A stretch of 44,515 bases of DNA from Prevotella sp. Its GTDB lineage: Bacteria > Bacteroidota > Bacteroidia > Bacteroidales > Bacteroidaceae. The notes below the pieces were generated by a model. The model saw nothing but the letters and a program-made list of their open reading frames with translations. It did not search any database and was not told the DNA's origin. The translations under genes and the position numbers were made by a program. Where the stretch lies: NCBI GenBank assembly GCA_017428925.1, contig JAFRPY010000041.1:1-44515 (forward strand). Reading direction: 5' to 3'. Shown piece after piece: positions 31,401 to 39,642 of the stretch (the first letter of the stretch is position 1; every line of letters begins with the position of its first letter).

Positions 31401-32042
31401 GCACAAAAGAATTTCATGCCACGCATTTACCGCTTCGTTCCTGATCCAACATTCGATATAAACATTGGCGCAACAGGCTGGAAGACCATCGTTACGTATA
31501 AAGACGTGGAGGTTCCCGAAAACGTTGAGGCTTACATTGTAACGAAGGTAACTCCAGATGGGAATAGGTACAAGGCAAGTCTGACAGAAGTTAAAAATAA
31601 ACAGCTGAAAGGCGGAGAACCCTATCTGCTCCATATAACTTCTGGAAACTCTGGAGATTACACAATGACCTTACTGGATACTGAAGTTTCAGCTTCCGAA
31701 AACTTGCTGAAAGTGAGCGACAAGAAGACCGCTGGCAACGATCAAAGTTCCTCTGTCTATGTACTTGCAAATAAGAGTCTGGGCGTCGGCTTCTACAGGT
31801 GGGTTGGCGATGATCTTGGTTCCGGACGTGTTTACCTCCCCATTGACGGAACTTCAGACAGCGGTGGCGGTTCAGCCAAGACGACAGGATTCTGCAATTT
31901 CCTGATAGAAACAGCGATTGATAATATTGAGAAACCTAAATCAGACGTGAAACAATATTACAACCTCAACGGTCAGCGTGTTGCAAAGCCCACTCAGAAG
32001 GGTGTGTATATCGTGAACGGAAAAACCGTCGTTGTGAAATGA
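28419..32042 (+). CDS. Large secreted multidomain protein with Met/Asp-rich loops inside the RND operon, 1207 aa
   Basis: Signal peptide about 1-25 (ending SVHAD). Two related beta-rich domains (about 27-185 and 187-340, each opening with W-x-K-V and ending TLYKKVE / IFKKVE) are followed by a BIG2-type Ig-like domain (about 343-427; IQWTSSNTDVATVNESGEV), then an OB-fold-like domain (YYIKGKVSKV ... YYISDDGTKDNQLKVLNGRG), another BIG-like stretch, further beta domains and a C-terminal tail (YYNLNGQRV...GVYIVNGKTV) like those on Prevotella secreted proteins. Inside the OB-like domain, residues 485-543 are an insertion with about 15 Met and 13 Asp (MDFDEMMDDMDFDMDSMGDM). Similar FD-x-x-x-MM-x-MF strings recur near 883-893 and 938-947, with Glu/Thr-rich spacers. 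The function is unknown. Position between pump and channel genes implies co-expression with the exporter. Confidence 0.8.
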   Translation: MKKTIYLKSIILLCTLLAGVLSVHADDVVYEWQKVTNLSDVATGDEVVIVDEGANIALPNNDSDFTGVSVTITDNMLTGDVPTNIQWTLTKDNYGYLTFERSDGKKLRGTCQVSGSQLNVGNNTDYSDQFQFRDYGSSGGQLANEGANNYFYDYVYWYNNQARITGSSSQAASLTLYKKVEAQKIVKWKKVDDTNVTLSNDDVVVIVDLATGRAMSNDKGTKDPDAVSVDLNIDKDRILGDVDEKLQWTFTNNGGKYKFAVGENNLYANSETLKVGTETTNNEFDFSNNDNGPYMGITIDETQYFAGVDASMFSNVWKLVKGDDDKAKNTQPAIFKKVEDYQIIATIDLAENFAGNKGDVLNLNATCTGAEVSEIQWTSSNTDVATVNESGEVTLKKRGTVVITASVPETASHDKASAKCTVRIDDPNSTEPGSINNPFTVAQVQELIKSEATPKQVTIGDVTVTWEEGVNYYIKGKVSKVNSGMMAMFGDMDFGSMGGESGSGMDFDEMMDDMDFDMDSMGDMGFDMSSMGFDMSALFGSSDAVTYYISDDGTKDNQLKVLNGRGAMTSNGDAAEYEEAPNMSPGDCVVVCGPLVESEDTNMLSSLMGGSEDPKTSWKVGELNYQYQFDPTLLVQDKEVYVNKTLDGKVSDTNPLEGSEVYSIDNLFDFYNENKIADVTKIQAPTYKSSDEEIAKWDEDTKKIVGVQEGTAKITVKVKVIVQEADDTADPKVEEKSYTMKRKFKLTVKSRDLDPAGYYDGDYVLTTSTDDLEAGTRLILVGTRVKDDKETDYVMGENNSMMGGGKSGSKYEFSDTSKKKIPCEDAPDGTLEVILEKADDTSWYLNVGEDENGNKLYLYASDTSEETTEETTEDPEEDDNKFDFSKMMEMFNPTSGLKVATMSEAIADSCKAIISFEGNIATIKYTKTEGKNNTIMLSSAFDMESMMSMFSSNEEQTGDEQTEDENTFDMGSFDMFMASFNTKKSGDETPEEGKAQKNFMPRIYRFVPDPTFDINIGATGWKTIVTYKDVEVPENVEAYIVTKVTPDGNRYKASLTEVKNKQLKGGEPYLLHITSGNSGDYTMTLLDTEVSASENLLKVSDKKTAGNDQSSSVYVLANKSLGVGFYRWVGDDLGSGRVYLPIDGTSDSGGGSAKTTGFCNFLIETAIDNIEKPKSDVKQYYNLNGQRVAKPTQKGVYIVNGKTVVVK

Positions 32043-32055
32043 TTATCCTCCCCAG

Positions 32056-32074
32056 CCCTCCCTGTGAGGGAGGG
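32056..32074. repeat. Small GC-rich palindrome between genes
   Basis: CCCTCCC (32056-32062) and GGGAGGG (32068-32074) around TGTGA, extended by further C/G pairing. Lies 14 bases after the stop of the 1207-residue protein. It looks like a dispersed palindromic repeat; it may also attenuate transcription into the last genes of the operon, although no T-run follows. Confidence 0.65.
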
Positions 32075-32107
32075 GGAGATTACAAATAACAAAAATAAGT
32101 GGATACA

Positions 32108-32311
32108 ATGAAAAAAGAATATTTGCAACCCCGTCTGAATATCATCGGTTATTCCATCGAACAGCCGCTGTTAGCTTTGTCGTTGACAGTAAATAGCGAT
32201 GAAGGTGACCCGAAAGTTGATGGTTTCGACGATCTCCTGGCCAAGCCCACCATTCTCTATGATGTGTGGGATGACGATAGTGAGAAACTGGACTTCCATA
32301 CGGATAATTAA
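32108..32311 (+). CDS. Small acidic protein, 67 aa, unknown function
   Basis: MKKEYLQPRLNIIGYSIEQP followed by LLALSLTVNSDEGDP and an Asp-rich C-terminus. The opening MKK-x-Y-x-x-P plus a short hydrophobic patch around residues 20-30 is a layout I associate with many small orphan proteins of Prevotella, usually beside large secreted proteins; no function is known. No signal peptidase site is obvious. The ATG at 32108 is preferred over an in-frame GTG at 32099. It sits 7 bases before the TolC-like gene and 65 after the 1207-residue protein, so it is embedded in the efflux operon. Possibilities include a peptide substrate, a chaperone-like partner or a regulator; none can be chosen from sequence. 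Confidence 0.6.
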   Translation: MKKEYLQPRLNIIGYSIEQPLLALSLTVNSDEGDPKVDGFDDLLAKPTILYDVWDDDSEKLDFHTDN

Positions 32312-32318
32312 TAAGAAA

Positions 32319-33725
32319 ATGAAGATAAAATCTATCCTTATTGCTGCAACGGTGAGCTTTGCTCTCACCGGTTGCGGCTTGTATGACAAGTATGAATCGA
32401 AGGGAACGATTCCTGCCGATGCTTTCGGCAACGATGTCAAACTGACCGAAACTTCACTGGGCGAGATGTCGTGGCGCGAGTTTTTTACCGACCCGTTGCT
32501 GCAGCAGCTCATTGATAGCGTTCTCGCACGTAATACCGACATCAATTCCGTACGCATTGCCATCGAACAGTCGGAAGCATCACTGAGTGCAGCCAAGTTG
32601 GCCTATCTGCCGTCGCTCTATTTCTCGCCGCAGGGTACGCTGTCGAGTTTCGACTTCGGTCCCGTTAGCAAGACCTATAACCTGCCTTTGCAGTTGAGCG
32701 TCGACATAGATGCGTTCGGTTCTATTACAAGTCAGAAACGAAAGTCGAAGGCTGTGCTTATGCAGGCACAGATACATGAGGAGGCCATGCGCTCCAACCT
32801 CATCTCGATTGTCGCACAGCAGTACTATATGCTGCAGGTGCTCGACCGCCAGATGGAAATCCTGACCGCTACCGACAGTCTGTGGAATGCTTCATTAGAA
32901 ACCGAGAAGACGCTATGGGAAAACGGCAAAATCTTCTCCACAGCCGTTAACCAGATGGAGTCGTCTTACCTGAACGTGAAGACGCAGATTGTTGACACGC
33001 GCCGAAACATACGCAGCGTGGAAAATGCTCTCTGTAGTTTGCTTGCACAGACTCCGCAGCACATCAATCGCAGCAAGTGGGGCAGTTCGGCCTTGCATCA
33101 TCCTGAAGCAAAAGGAGATACAGGCCAGCGTATGTTCGACACAGATTTTCTCAAGGCAGGTGTTCCCGCCCTGTTGCTCAAGAACCGTCCCGACATCCGC
33201 ATCGCCGACCACGCCATGGAGGAAGCCTTCTATAACGCGCAGGCAGCCCGCGCAGCTTTCTTTCCTGCCATCACGTTGTCGGGTTCTGGTGGTTGGACCA
33301 ATAATGCCGGGGTGATAGTCAACCCCGGTAAGGTGCTGCTCAATGCCGTAGGCTCGCTTACCCAGCCCATCTTTGCACGTGGCCGGCTGAAAGCAAATCT
33401 GAAAATAGCAAAACTGACGCAAGAAGACCTGCAGCGCAAGTATGTCCAGACTGTTATCGATGCCGGTAACCAGGTGAACGAGGCACTGGCCGATTGTCAG
33501 GCCGCTCGCGAGAAACATGCCTACTACCATCGTCAGGTGGAAGTGCTGCGTGAAGCCTATACGGGTACCCACGAACTGATGGACAACGGTAAGGCCAATT
33601 ACCTTGAAGTGCTCACCGCACAGGAGAGTCTTCTGAGTGCCCAGCTCAGCGAGGCCATGAACATGTATAGCGGGGCTCAGGCTGTCATAGCTCTCTATAT
33701 TGCGCTTGGCGGCGGAATCAAGTAA
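32319..33725 (+). CDS. TolC/NodT-type outer-membrane efflux lipoprotein, 468 aa
   Basis: The ATG at 32319 (MKIKSILIAATVSFALTGCG) gives a lipoprotein signal with Cys19; upstream frame overlaps the small gene. Two repeated outer-membrane efflux domains are visible: LIDSVLARNTDINSVRIAIE and PSLYFSPQGTL in the first half, LLKNRPDIRIADHAMEEAFY, SLTQPIFARGRLKANLKIA and YTGTHELMDNGKANYLEVLT in the second, the classic NodT/OprM signatures. It completes the tripartite exporter with the adaptor (23997) and pump (25212). In most Bacteroidetes operons this gene follows the pump directly; here two extra genes intervene. Confidence 0.93.
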   Translation: MKIKSILIAATVSFALTGCGLYDKYESKGTIPADAFGNDVKLTETSLGEMSWREFFTDPLLQQLIDSVLARNTDINSVRIAIEQSEASLSAAKLAYLPSLYFSPQGTLSSFDFGPVSKTYNLPLQLSVDIDAFGSITSQKRKSKAVLMQAQIHEEAMRSNLISIVAQQYYMLQVLDRQMEILTATDSLWNASLETEKTLWENGKIFSTAVNQMESSYLNVKTQIVDTRRNIRSVENALCSLLAQTPQHINRSKWGSSALHHPEAKGDTGQRMFDTDFLKAGVPALLLKNRPDIRIADHAMEEAFYNAQAARAAFFPAITLSGSGGWTNNAGVIVNPGKVLLNAVGSLTQPIFARGRLKANLKIAKLTQEDLQRKYVQTVIDAGNQVNEALADCQAAREKHAYYHRQVEVLREAYTGTHELMDNGKANYLEVLTAQESLLSAQLSEAMNMYSGAQAVIALYIALGGGIK

Positions 33726-33753
33726 TGAGGTAATCATTTCCCACATATCCTAC

Positions 33754-33856
33754 AACTGCTCCTTATTGGCAGTAAAACTGCTCCTTATCGGCATAAAAAC
33801 TGCACCCTATCAGCAGTTTTACTGCCAATGAGGAGCAGTTTGTGAGTTTTTTTGCT
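33754..33856 (+). terminator. Palindromic array of four ~22-bp units ending in a T-run
   Basis: AACTGCTCCTTATTGGCAGT begins a 28-base arm (33754-33781) that pairs with 33813-33840 with a single G-U. Between them lie two further units starting ACTGC, so the region is ACTGC-headed units of 22, 22, 22 and 21 bases, the last ones inverted. TTTTTTT at 33847-33853 follows the stem. It may end the efflux operon transcript; the internal repetition is more than a terminator needs. Confidence 0.6.
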
Positions 33857-33871
33857 TTCGCTGCTCCAAAA

Positions 33872-33903
33872 TTTGCATTTGTGCCCGATTATGCCTATAT
33901 TTG
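33872..33903 (+). promoter_or_regulatory. Promoter for the 33924 operon
   Basis: TTTG (33872-33875), 20 bases, TATATTTG (33896-33903); ATG at 33924. Confidence 0.75.
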
Positions 33904-33923
33904 CATTCTAAATTGGAACAGTT

Positions 33924-35039
33924 ATGAATTCGAAGAAGTTTTTATTGGCAGTTGCCATTGTAATGATGGCTGCAATGAACGTTCAGGCGCAGAAAATTCA
34001 GGTGGTGGACGACGATGGCAATGGCATTCCACTCGTCACGGTATTGACCGAGAACGGTGTGATTATCGGAACGACCAACCTCGACGGTGTACTGGCCGAT
34101 GTGAAGGGAGCAGCGAAAGTGGCCCTGACACATGTGGCCTACAAACCACAGCTGGTCAGCATCAGCTCACTTCGCGACGGCCGTGTTGCGATGGAGAGTG
34201 TGGACTACGGACTGGATGAGGTGGTGGTGAAGCCCAAACCCTATTTCTACGTGGAATACTATTTCCGCGCCTTTAGCTATATCGAAGACTCGCTGCGCGT
34301 CTTTACCGCCGGCATCATACCGGTGGGACACGAGATAAATAACAAATACAAAGGGAAAACTCGTGGCGTGTGGACATTCGGCGGCGCAGCCAACAAAGCC
34401 CTCACCTGGAATACGCAATTCTTGGCCGACGAGGCCGAAAAGGGGGCAAAAGACAATGCGATACCGATAGAGAAATCGTTTTGGGAAAACGAGACATACA
34501 AGAACTACTATAAAACGAGCGTTGAGCCAGATGGCGAGAACCGCTGGGTGATCAGAAATCCCGAAGGGGTGGTGGGGCATATTGTTCATGACGACGGTTT
34601 GTCTATAACTACGATTGATGGCGGCCAGACTCAGATTTATGCCAACAAGGCCAATGGTGAGGAAAAAAAGGCAAAACGCAGGGAAGAAAAGGATTACACC
34701 TATCAGTACACAGAGGTGTTCAAGCTTAACGAAGAGGGAAAGGTGCAAAACGACGGTTTTGTGATGGAACAAGACCATTGGGAGTACAATTCGAAGAAAG
34801 GCAGGAAAATAACGATTTTCTATCTGTATGCCACGGAAAAGAGCTATATGGACGAGGATGAGTTCAAGGCACGCCGCAAGGAGCTGAACAAAGACTACGC
34901 GGGAGACATGAGCCTCGACGAACTGGCAGAATACGTCCGCGCCCACAATATTCCAGCCCTCGCAGCTGAGCAGCAAAAGGCCATTCTGGAGTTGACGAAA
35001 CAGACGGGAAAGAAGAAAAAAGAACAGAATGAAAAATAA
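33924..35039 (+). CDS. Carboxypeptidase-regulatory-like periplasmic protein, 371 aa
   Basis: Signal peptide MNSKKFLLAVAIVMMAAMNV (cleavage near QAQ). Residues about 24-95 resemble a carboxypeptidase-regulatory/TonB-receptor N-terminal extension (VDDDGNGIPLVTVLTENGVI; LTHVAYKPQLVSISSL; YGLDEVVVKPKPY). The middle is a beta-rich region, and the C-terminus is highly charged (KANGEEKKAKRREEKD and the final KKKKEQNEK). No barrel is attached. Its last 11 bases overlap the start of the patatin gene, so the two are translationally linked and likely act together at the envelope. Specific function unknown. Confidence 0.75.
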   Translation: MNSKKFLLAVAIVMMAAMNVQAQKIQVVDDDGNGIPLVTVLTENGVIIGTTNLDGVLADVKGAAKVALTHVAYKPQLVSISSLRDGRVAMESVDYGLDEVVVKPKPYFYVEYYFRAFSYIEDSLRVFTAGIIPVGHEINNKYKGKTRGVWTFGGAANKALTWNTQFLADEAEKGAKDNAIPIEKSFWENETYKNYYKTSVEPDGENRWVIRNPEGVVGHIVHDDGLSITTIDGGQTQIYANKANGEEKKAKRREEKDYTYQYTEVFKLNEEGKVQNDGFVMEQDHWEYNSKKGRKITIFYLYATEKSYMDEDEFKARRKELNKDYAGDMSLDELAEYVRAHNIPALAAEQQKAILELTKQTGKKKKEQNEK

Positions 35040-37368
35040 ACTGCTGATAATTTTCTTGGCGGCCTTGATGAATGGTACGCTTTGCGCCCAGACCGACAGT
35101 ACGGAACTAAAAAGGAAGAAAGTGGCCGTCGTGCTGAGCGGTGGAGGAGCAAAGGGCATGGCCCACATCGGCGTGCTGAAAGTCTTGGAGAAAGCGGGCA
35201 TTCCCATTGACTACGTCACAGGCACGTCGATGGGCAGCATCGTCGGCGGACTTTACGCCATCGGCTACAACGCCCATTCGCTCGACTCGATGGTAAGGGT
35301 GCAGGACTGGAGCTACGTCATCACCGACAAGGAGGATATGCGTCGGCAGAGCCTTAGCGACCGCAAGAAACAGAACACCTATTTGTTCAGGACAGGACTG
35401 ACCATTGGAAAGAAGGACATGCAGGCCGGCGGTTTCATCAAGGGCAAGAACCTGGCCGAACTGTTCCAGCAGCTCTGTGTGGGTTTCACCGACTCGCTCG
35501 ACTTCTCCAGCAACTTGCCCATTCCCTTTGCCTGTGTGGCGACAAACATTATCGACAACAGCGAGGTGGTGTTCCATAGCGGAAGGTTGCCACAGGCCAT
35601 GCGTGCCTCGATGGCCATACCCGCAGCCTTCTCGCCAGTCAGAATCGACGGCAAGGTGCTGGTAGATGGTGGCCTGAAGAACAACTACCCTGCCGACATC
35701 GCCCGTGAGATGGGAGCCGACATCATTATCGGTGTCACCGTACAGGGTGCGCCGAAAGTGGCCGAGGACATAGGCGGCACGATGAGCATCCTCAGCCAGA
35801 TTATTGACGTGAACTGTAAGAACAAGTACGACGAGAACCTGGCCATTACCGACCTGCACCTGCAAGTCGATACGAAGGGCTATGGCTCGGCCAGTTTCTC
35901 ACAGGCTGCCATCGATACACTTATCCGTCGAGGTGAGGAAGAGGGCATGCGCCATTGGGACGAGATTGTCGCCCTGAAACAGCGTATCGGCATCGACGAA
36001 AAATACCGTCCTAAAAAATTGTATCCGCTGCGACCGCACGTGATGACGGAGAAGAAGCGTGTTCTCGGATATACCTTCGAAAACATGACGCCACAGGCTG
36101 AGCGATTCCTCCGCCAGAAGTTTCATCTGAAAAGTACGGAGGCCCTCCTGAACGGTAACGACAGCATCGATGCCCGCATGGCACAGGAACTGACCACGTC
36201 GATGCGTGTGGATTTGTTCTATCAGACCGCTGAATGCAGGATCGTGCCCGTGAAATTGCCCGGGACTGCTGTAAGGGATCTCAACCATTATTATGAGGAA
36301 GAAAAAAAGTGGAAAGAAGCCGACGGCGTGCGCGTCATCCTCGCGGCAGGCAACCGCAAGTCGGTACAACTGCATGCCGGTGTGCGCTTCGATACCGAGG
36401 AATATGCCGCCGTACAACTGGGCCTCGACATCCCGCTGAAGACGACGATCCCCATCTATAACGACATCACGCTGCGACTGGGCAAACGGCTGATGGCGCG
36501 TGGCGAAATCACCGTCCATCCCCGCAGTTTCACCCGTCCCACCCTCAGTTACACTTTCTGGCGCAACGATGTGGACATCTATATGAACGGTGACCTCGAC
36601 TACAATATCCGCTACAACCAGTTCCAGGCCGAATTCTTTCCCTTCAATTTCAACCTGCGTCACTTCGACCTGCAGATGGGGCTGCGATGGGACTTTATGC
36701 ACTACCGCAACAAACTCGGCTCTGACGGGGCGATGCAGGTCACACTTGAAAACGAACACTTCTACAGTTATCGTGCAAGGGCAGAATTCAACAGCGAAGA
36801 CGACTGGTATTTCCCTACCCGTGGTACGCGATTCAAGGCAGAGTACGCCTACGTGACCAACGACTTTGCCAAACTCAATGTGCGTGATGCTGACGGAACC
36901 AGGCAGGGCAAGACGGCAGGCATGAGTGAGGTCAATGCCAACTGGCGCATGTCGTTCTCGATGAACAGCCGCTTCACCCTACAACCTATGTTCTACGGCC
37001 GTCTGCTCTTCGGCTCACTCATACCCCCTGTCTTTGGCAACACTATCGGCAGCGAATGGTTCGGCCGTTATGTTGAGCAGCAGATGCCCTTCGCCGGCAT
37101 CGGCAACATGGAATATGTGGATCATCAGTTCGTGGCCGCCCAGATTCAGGCGCAGCAGCGTATCGGCAGCAACAACTACGTGCTGCTCCGCGTGGCCGGT
37201 GCCCAGCAGGCTGGTGAGTTGAAACAGCTTTTCGACCGCAGGACTTTGCTTGGTGTTCAGGCTGCCTACTATTATAATACGATGTTCGGTCCCCTCGGAG
37301 CAACCCTTGGCTATAGCAACCGTACAAAGAAGCCTTACTTCTTCATTAATCTCGGGTATGAATTTTAA
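35029..37368 (+). CDS. Patatin-like phospholipase with C-terminal BamA-type barrel, 779 aa
   Basis: Signal peptide about 1-20 (MKNKLLIIFLAALMNGTLCA). The patatin domain (about 31-330) has the oxyanion loop SGGGAKGMAHIG, the nucleophile in GTSMG (S67) and the dyad Asp in VDGGLKNNYP (D214), so it is predicted to be an active Ser/Asp lipid acyl hydrolase. A POTRA-like linker (about 350-415) and a barrel (about 430-779; YNQFQAEFFPFNFNLRHFDL, ending FINLGYEF) make up the rest, the architecture of type Vd (PlpD-like) proteins, in which the patatin part is presented or released at the surface. Overlaps the preceding gene by 11 bases. Convergent with the iron operon, 33 bases from CcsBA; no strong terminator seen between them. 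Confidence 0.9.
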   Translation: MKNKLLIIFLAALMNGTLCAQTDSTELKRKKVAVVLSGGGAKGMAHIGVLKVLEKAGIPIDYVTGTSMGSIVGGLYAIGYNAHSLDSMVRVQDWSYVITDKEDMRRQSLSDRKKQNTYLFRTGLTIGKKDMQAGGFIKGKNLAELFQQLCVGFTDSLDFSSNLPIPFACVATNIIDNSEVVFHSGRLPQAMRASMAIPAAFSPVRIDGKVLVDGGLKNNYPADIAREMGADIIIGVTVQGAPKVAEDIGGTMSILSQIIDVNCKNKYDENLAITDLHLQVDTKGYGSASFSQAAIDTLIRRGEEEGMRHWDEIVALKQRIGIDEKYRPKKLYPLRPHVMTEKKRVLGYTFENMTPQAERFLRQKFHLKSTEALLNGNDSIDARMAQELTTSMRVDLFYQTAECRIVPVKLPGTAVRDLNHYYEEEKKWKEADGVRVILAAGNRKSVQLHAGVRFDTEEYAAVQLGLDIPLKTTIPIYNDITLRLGKRLMARGEITVHPRSFTRPTLSYTFWRNDVDIYMNGDLDYNIRYNQFQAEFFPFNFNLRHFDLQMGLRWDFMHYRNKLGSDGAMQVTLENEHFYSYRARAEFNSEDDWYFPTRGTRFKAEYAYVTNDFAKLNVRDADGTRQGKTAGMSEVNANWRMSFSMNSRFTLQPMFYGRLLFGSLIPPVFGNTIGSEWFGRYVEQQMPFAGIGNMEYVDHQFVAAQIQAQQRIGSNNYVLLRVAGAQQAGELKQLFDRRTLLGVQAAYYYNTMFGPLGATLGYSNRTKKPYFFINLGYEF

Positions 37369-37401
37369 TCGCGGTAAGTGTTCCCGTGCGCTTATCCTCG
37401 G

Positions 37402-39636
37402 TTAGGCATAGCTATGCATTCCTCCCAATAGATAGTTAACCCCAAAATAAGTAATTACGACCGTCAGGAATGCCCCCACCATGTAGATGTGATAAACTCG
37501 TGGATTTCGGAAGATTCTTAAAGAAGTAGTGTGTAATGGTATGGCATAAACCATCAGTGTGATGAGTGCCCACGACTCTTTGGGGTCCCACGACCAGTAG
37601 TTTCTCCACGACACATTCGCCCATACGGCCCCAAGGAAGATGCCGATGGTGAGCAGGAAGACGGCTGGATAGAGCATCAGCTGCGACAGGGCGGTGATTC
37701 TTTCTATTTGCGGATCCTTCTTTGCTATCAATATAAGTGCCTGTACGCCCAACAGCACCTGAAGGGCAAAGATGGCGTAAGCACACATCACTGTCATGAC
37801 ATGGACAGAGAGCAATGGCGACTGCAGTACTGGCATCAGAGGGGTGATTTGTGAACTGCTGCCACCAAGCATGGCTACCAGCATGCAGAAAGAGCATACG
37901 AGCGGACCGAAGGCAGTAATGATGGGAGCACTTTTGTGTAGGTATAATGTGAGCAGAAGCAGTACCCATGCCATAAATAGCATTGTCTCAGGGCCATTGC
38001 TCACGGGAATATGACCGCTAAGCAACCATCGTAAGGCAAGTTGTAGCGTTATATAGACTGCAAGCAGGGCTACAAATAAAAGTGCCAATATCTTGAGCCA
38101 CTTCTTTTCTTTGGATATGAGCATTGTCAGGCACAGTAAAAGGCTGAAGGTGAGGGAAAAGAAAATAGGCCATTTCAGGCTTCTTAAGGTGTTATAGAAC
38201 AGCTCAGCCTTTGTAAAATTGCTTGTGGGCAACAAGTCGCCTATCATGTCTCGCTGGAAAAGTTTTATCTTCGCAATAATCTCAAACGAACGGTCGCGCT
38301 GACCTGTCACGATGCTTTCTGTGAGAAAGTCCATAGACTGCTTGATGAAGAATTGTTCCTTGACGGGCATTTCCCTTGGGAGCGACTGACTGCCAGGAGA
38401 ATACCAGGTTGTCTGATTGTTTGAAGACAGATGGTAGGGGTACATCTTGATGAACTCTCCGCGATAGAACATCTCCACCAAGTGGAATTTCTCATCGGCC
38501 TCCATCAGTGCCTTGCGGTTGATGCTTTCTTTGTCGGCAGAACCGCCGAGCACTCGGTTTACGGCATCTTTCAGTTTATATTCGTGATACTCATTCAGAA
38601 AATCGCTGTAGGACGCCCATTGCCCGCTGATACCCAATAATTGTTGCACATCGCGGTTCTTCACACGAATCAGTTTTTGCTGTTCCCATGGTGAGTAGTA
38701 AATCATCCAACTCGTGAAAATCTCATCGGCAGAATAATCCTTCCATGAAGCACTGCCAGTCAGTTTGGTCACGAAGTCGGTGGCAACCGTATTGAGTGGA
38801 CAGATGCGGTTGTTGTATAGCACGTTGATGGTGCCTATGCGGTGGGCGATGTCTTTGTCGACTAAAAGTGAAGAGTGAAGAGTGAAGAGTGAAGAATCAT
38901 TTTGGTTTGCGTTACAGTTGATGCTCACCAAGAGCAGTGCTGCCGTTATGGCTTTACGATAGAGGGCACGCATTTGAGTTTTGCGCGAAAGCAGTGTGGC
39001 AATGATGCCTATAAGCAGCAATAGATAACCCAAGTAGGTGATGGCGATGCCGTATGGGTCGTAGCTGATGCCCAGCGATACTCCATTTCCATCGGAGTCG
39101 TAGCTGGACTGGAACAGGCGATAACCATCGATATGGCCAATGTTGTTCATGGAAACAAGCACTTCCCCTTTATTGTCCATTGAATGTGAACTATTTTCCT
39201 TGAACTGTATTACGCTTTGATAGTCGAGTGGTGCGTCGGTGCCTGGATAGTTTACGATACGAAACTCTTTCAGCGTCAGCGAGAATGGCAGCCTCTCCAC
39301 CTTGCTAAATTTATCAATATATGTGGTCTCGGCAACGTTTGTCCTGAGCCTTATGGTGCCTCTGCGGGCAAAGAGGTGTGTGGTCAGCGCACCAGCCAGA
39401 ATCACCACGAACGACATGTGCAGCAACATCACTGCAAAACGCTTATACAGCCGTTGCTTCATGATATAGGCAAGTGAAAACACCGTGAGCAATGCCCACA
39501 GTGCTGAAAACCACCACGCTCCGTAGATGTGCTCACCGACAAACGTGGTGCCACGATATTTCTCAATGACAGTAGCAAACCCTATACACGCAATGACGAG
39601 CGTGTATAGGGTAAAGATGAGTTTCTTGTTCACCAA
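37402..39636 (-). CDS. ccsBA: Cytochrome c biogenesis protein, fused ResB/CcsA (CcsBA, System II), 744 aa
   Basis: Heme export and ligation to CXXCH motifs. The N-terminal part (about 1-230) has ResB-like helices (LIFTLYTLVIACIGFATVIE; FAVMLLHMSFVVILAGALTT), and the C-terminal half is CcsA, with eight or so membrane helices and the tryptophan-rich WWD heme-handling motif WANVSWRNYWSWDPKE at 672-687. At about residues 248-258 the protein reads DSSLFTLHSSL, encoded by four 7-bp repeats (38867-38896), just after a signal-like helix (ITAALLLVSINCNA). Gain or loss of one repeat unit would break the frame. It starts 6 bases after the di-heme protein gene, its evident client. Confidence 0.9.
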   Translation of the reverse strand: MVNKKLIFTLYTLVIACIGFATVIEKYRGTTFVGEHIYGAWWFSALWALLTVFSLAYIMKQRLYKRFAVMLLHMSFVVILAGALTTHLFARRGTIRLRTNVAETTYIDKFSKVERLPFSLTLKEFRIVNYPGTDAPLDYQSVIQFKENSSHSMDNKGEVLVSMNNIGHIDGYRLFQSSYDSDGNGVSLGISYDPYGIAITYLGYLLLLIGIIATLLSRKTQMRALYRKAITAALLLVSINCNANQNDSSLFTLHSSLLVDKDIAHRIGTINVLYNNRICPLNTVATDFVTKLTGSASWKDYSADEIFTSWMIYYSPWEQQKLIRVKNRDVQQLLGISGQWASYSDFLNEYHEYKLKDAVNRVLGGSADKESINRKALMEADEKFHLVEMFYRGEFIKMYPYHLSSNNQTTWYSPGSQSLPREMPVKEQFFIKQSMDFLTESIVTGQRDRSFEIIAKIKLFQRDMIGDLLPTSNFTKAELFYNTLRSLKWPIFFSLTFSLLLCLTMLISKEKKWLKILALLFVALLAVYITLQLALRWLLSGHIPVSNGPETMLFMAWVLLLLTLYLHKSAPIITAFGPLVCSFCMLVAMLGGSSSQITPLMPVLQSPLLSVHVMTVMCAYAIFALQVLLGVQALILIAKKDPQIERITALSQLMLYPAVFLLTIGIFLGAVWANVSWRNYWSWDPKESWALITLMVYAIPLHTTSLRIFRNPRVYHIYMVGAFLTVVITYFGVNYLLGGMHSYA
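38867..38896. repeat. 7-bp tandem repeat inside ccsBA
   Basis: Four copies of GAAGAGT (TCTTCAC-type on the coding strand) in a row. It lies in the periplasmic loop after the third or fourth helix. Seven is not a multiple of three, so slippage would switch the frame. Confidence 0.85.
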
Positions 39637-39642
39637 TACTAA

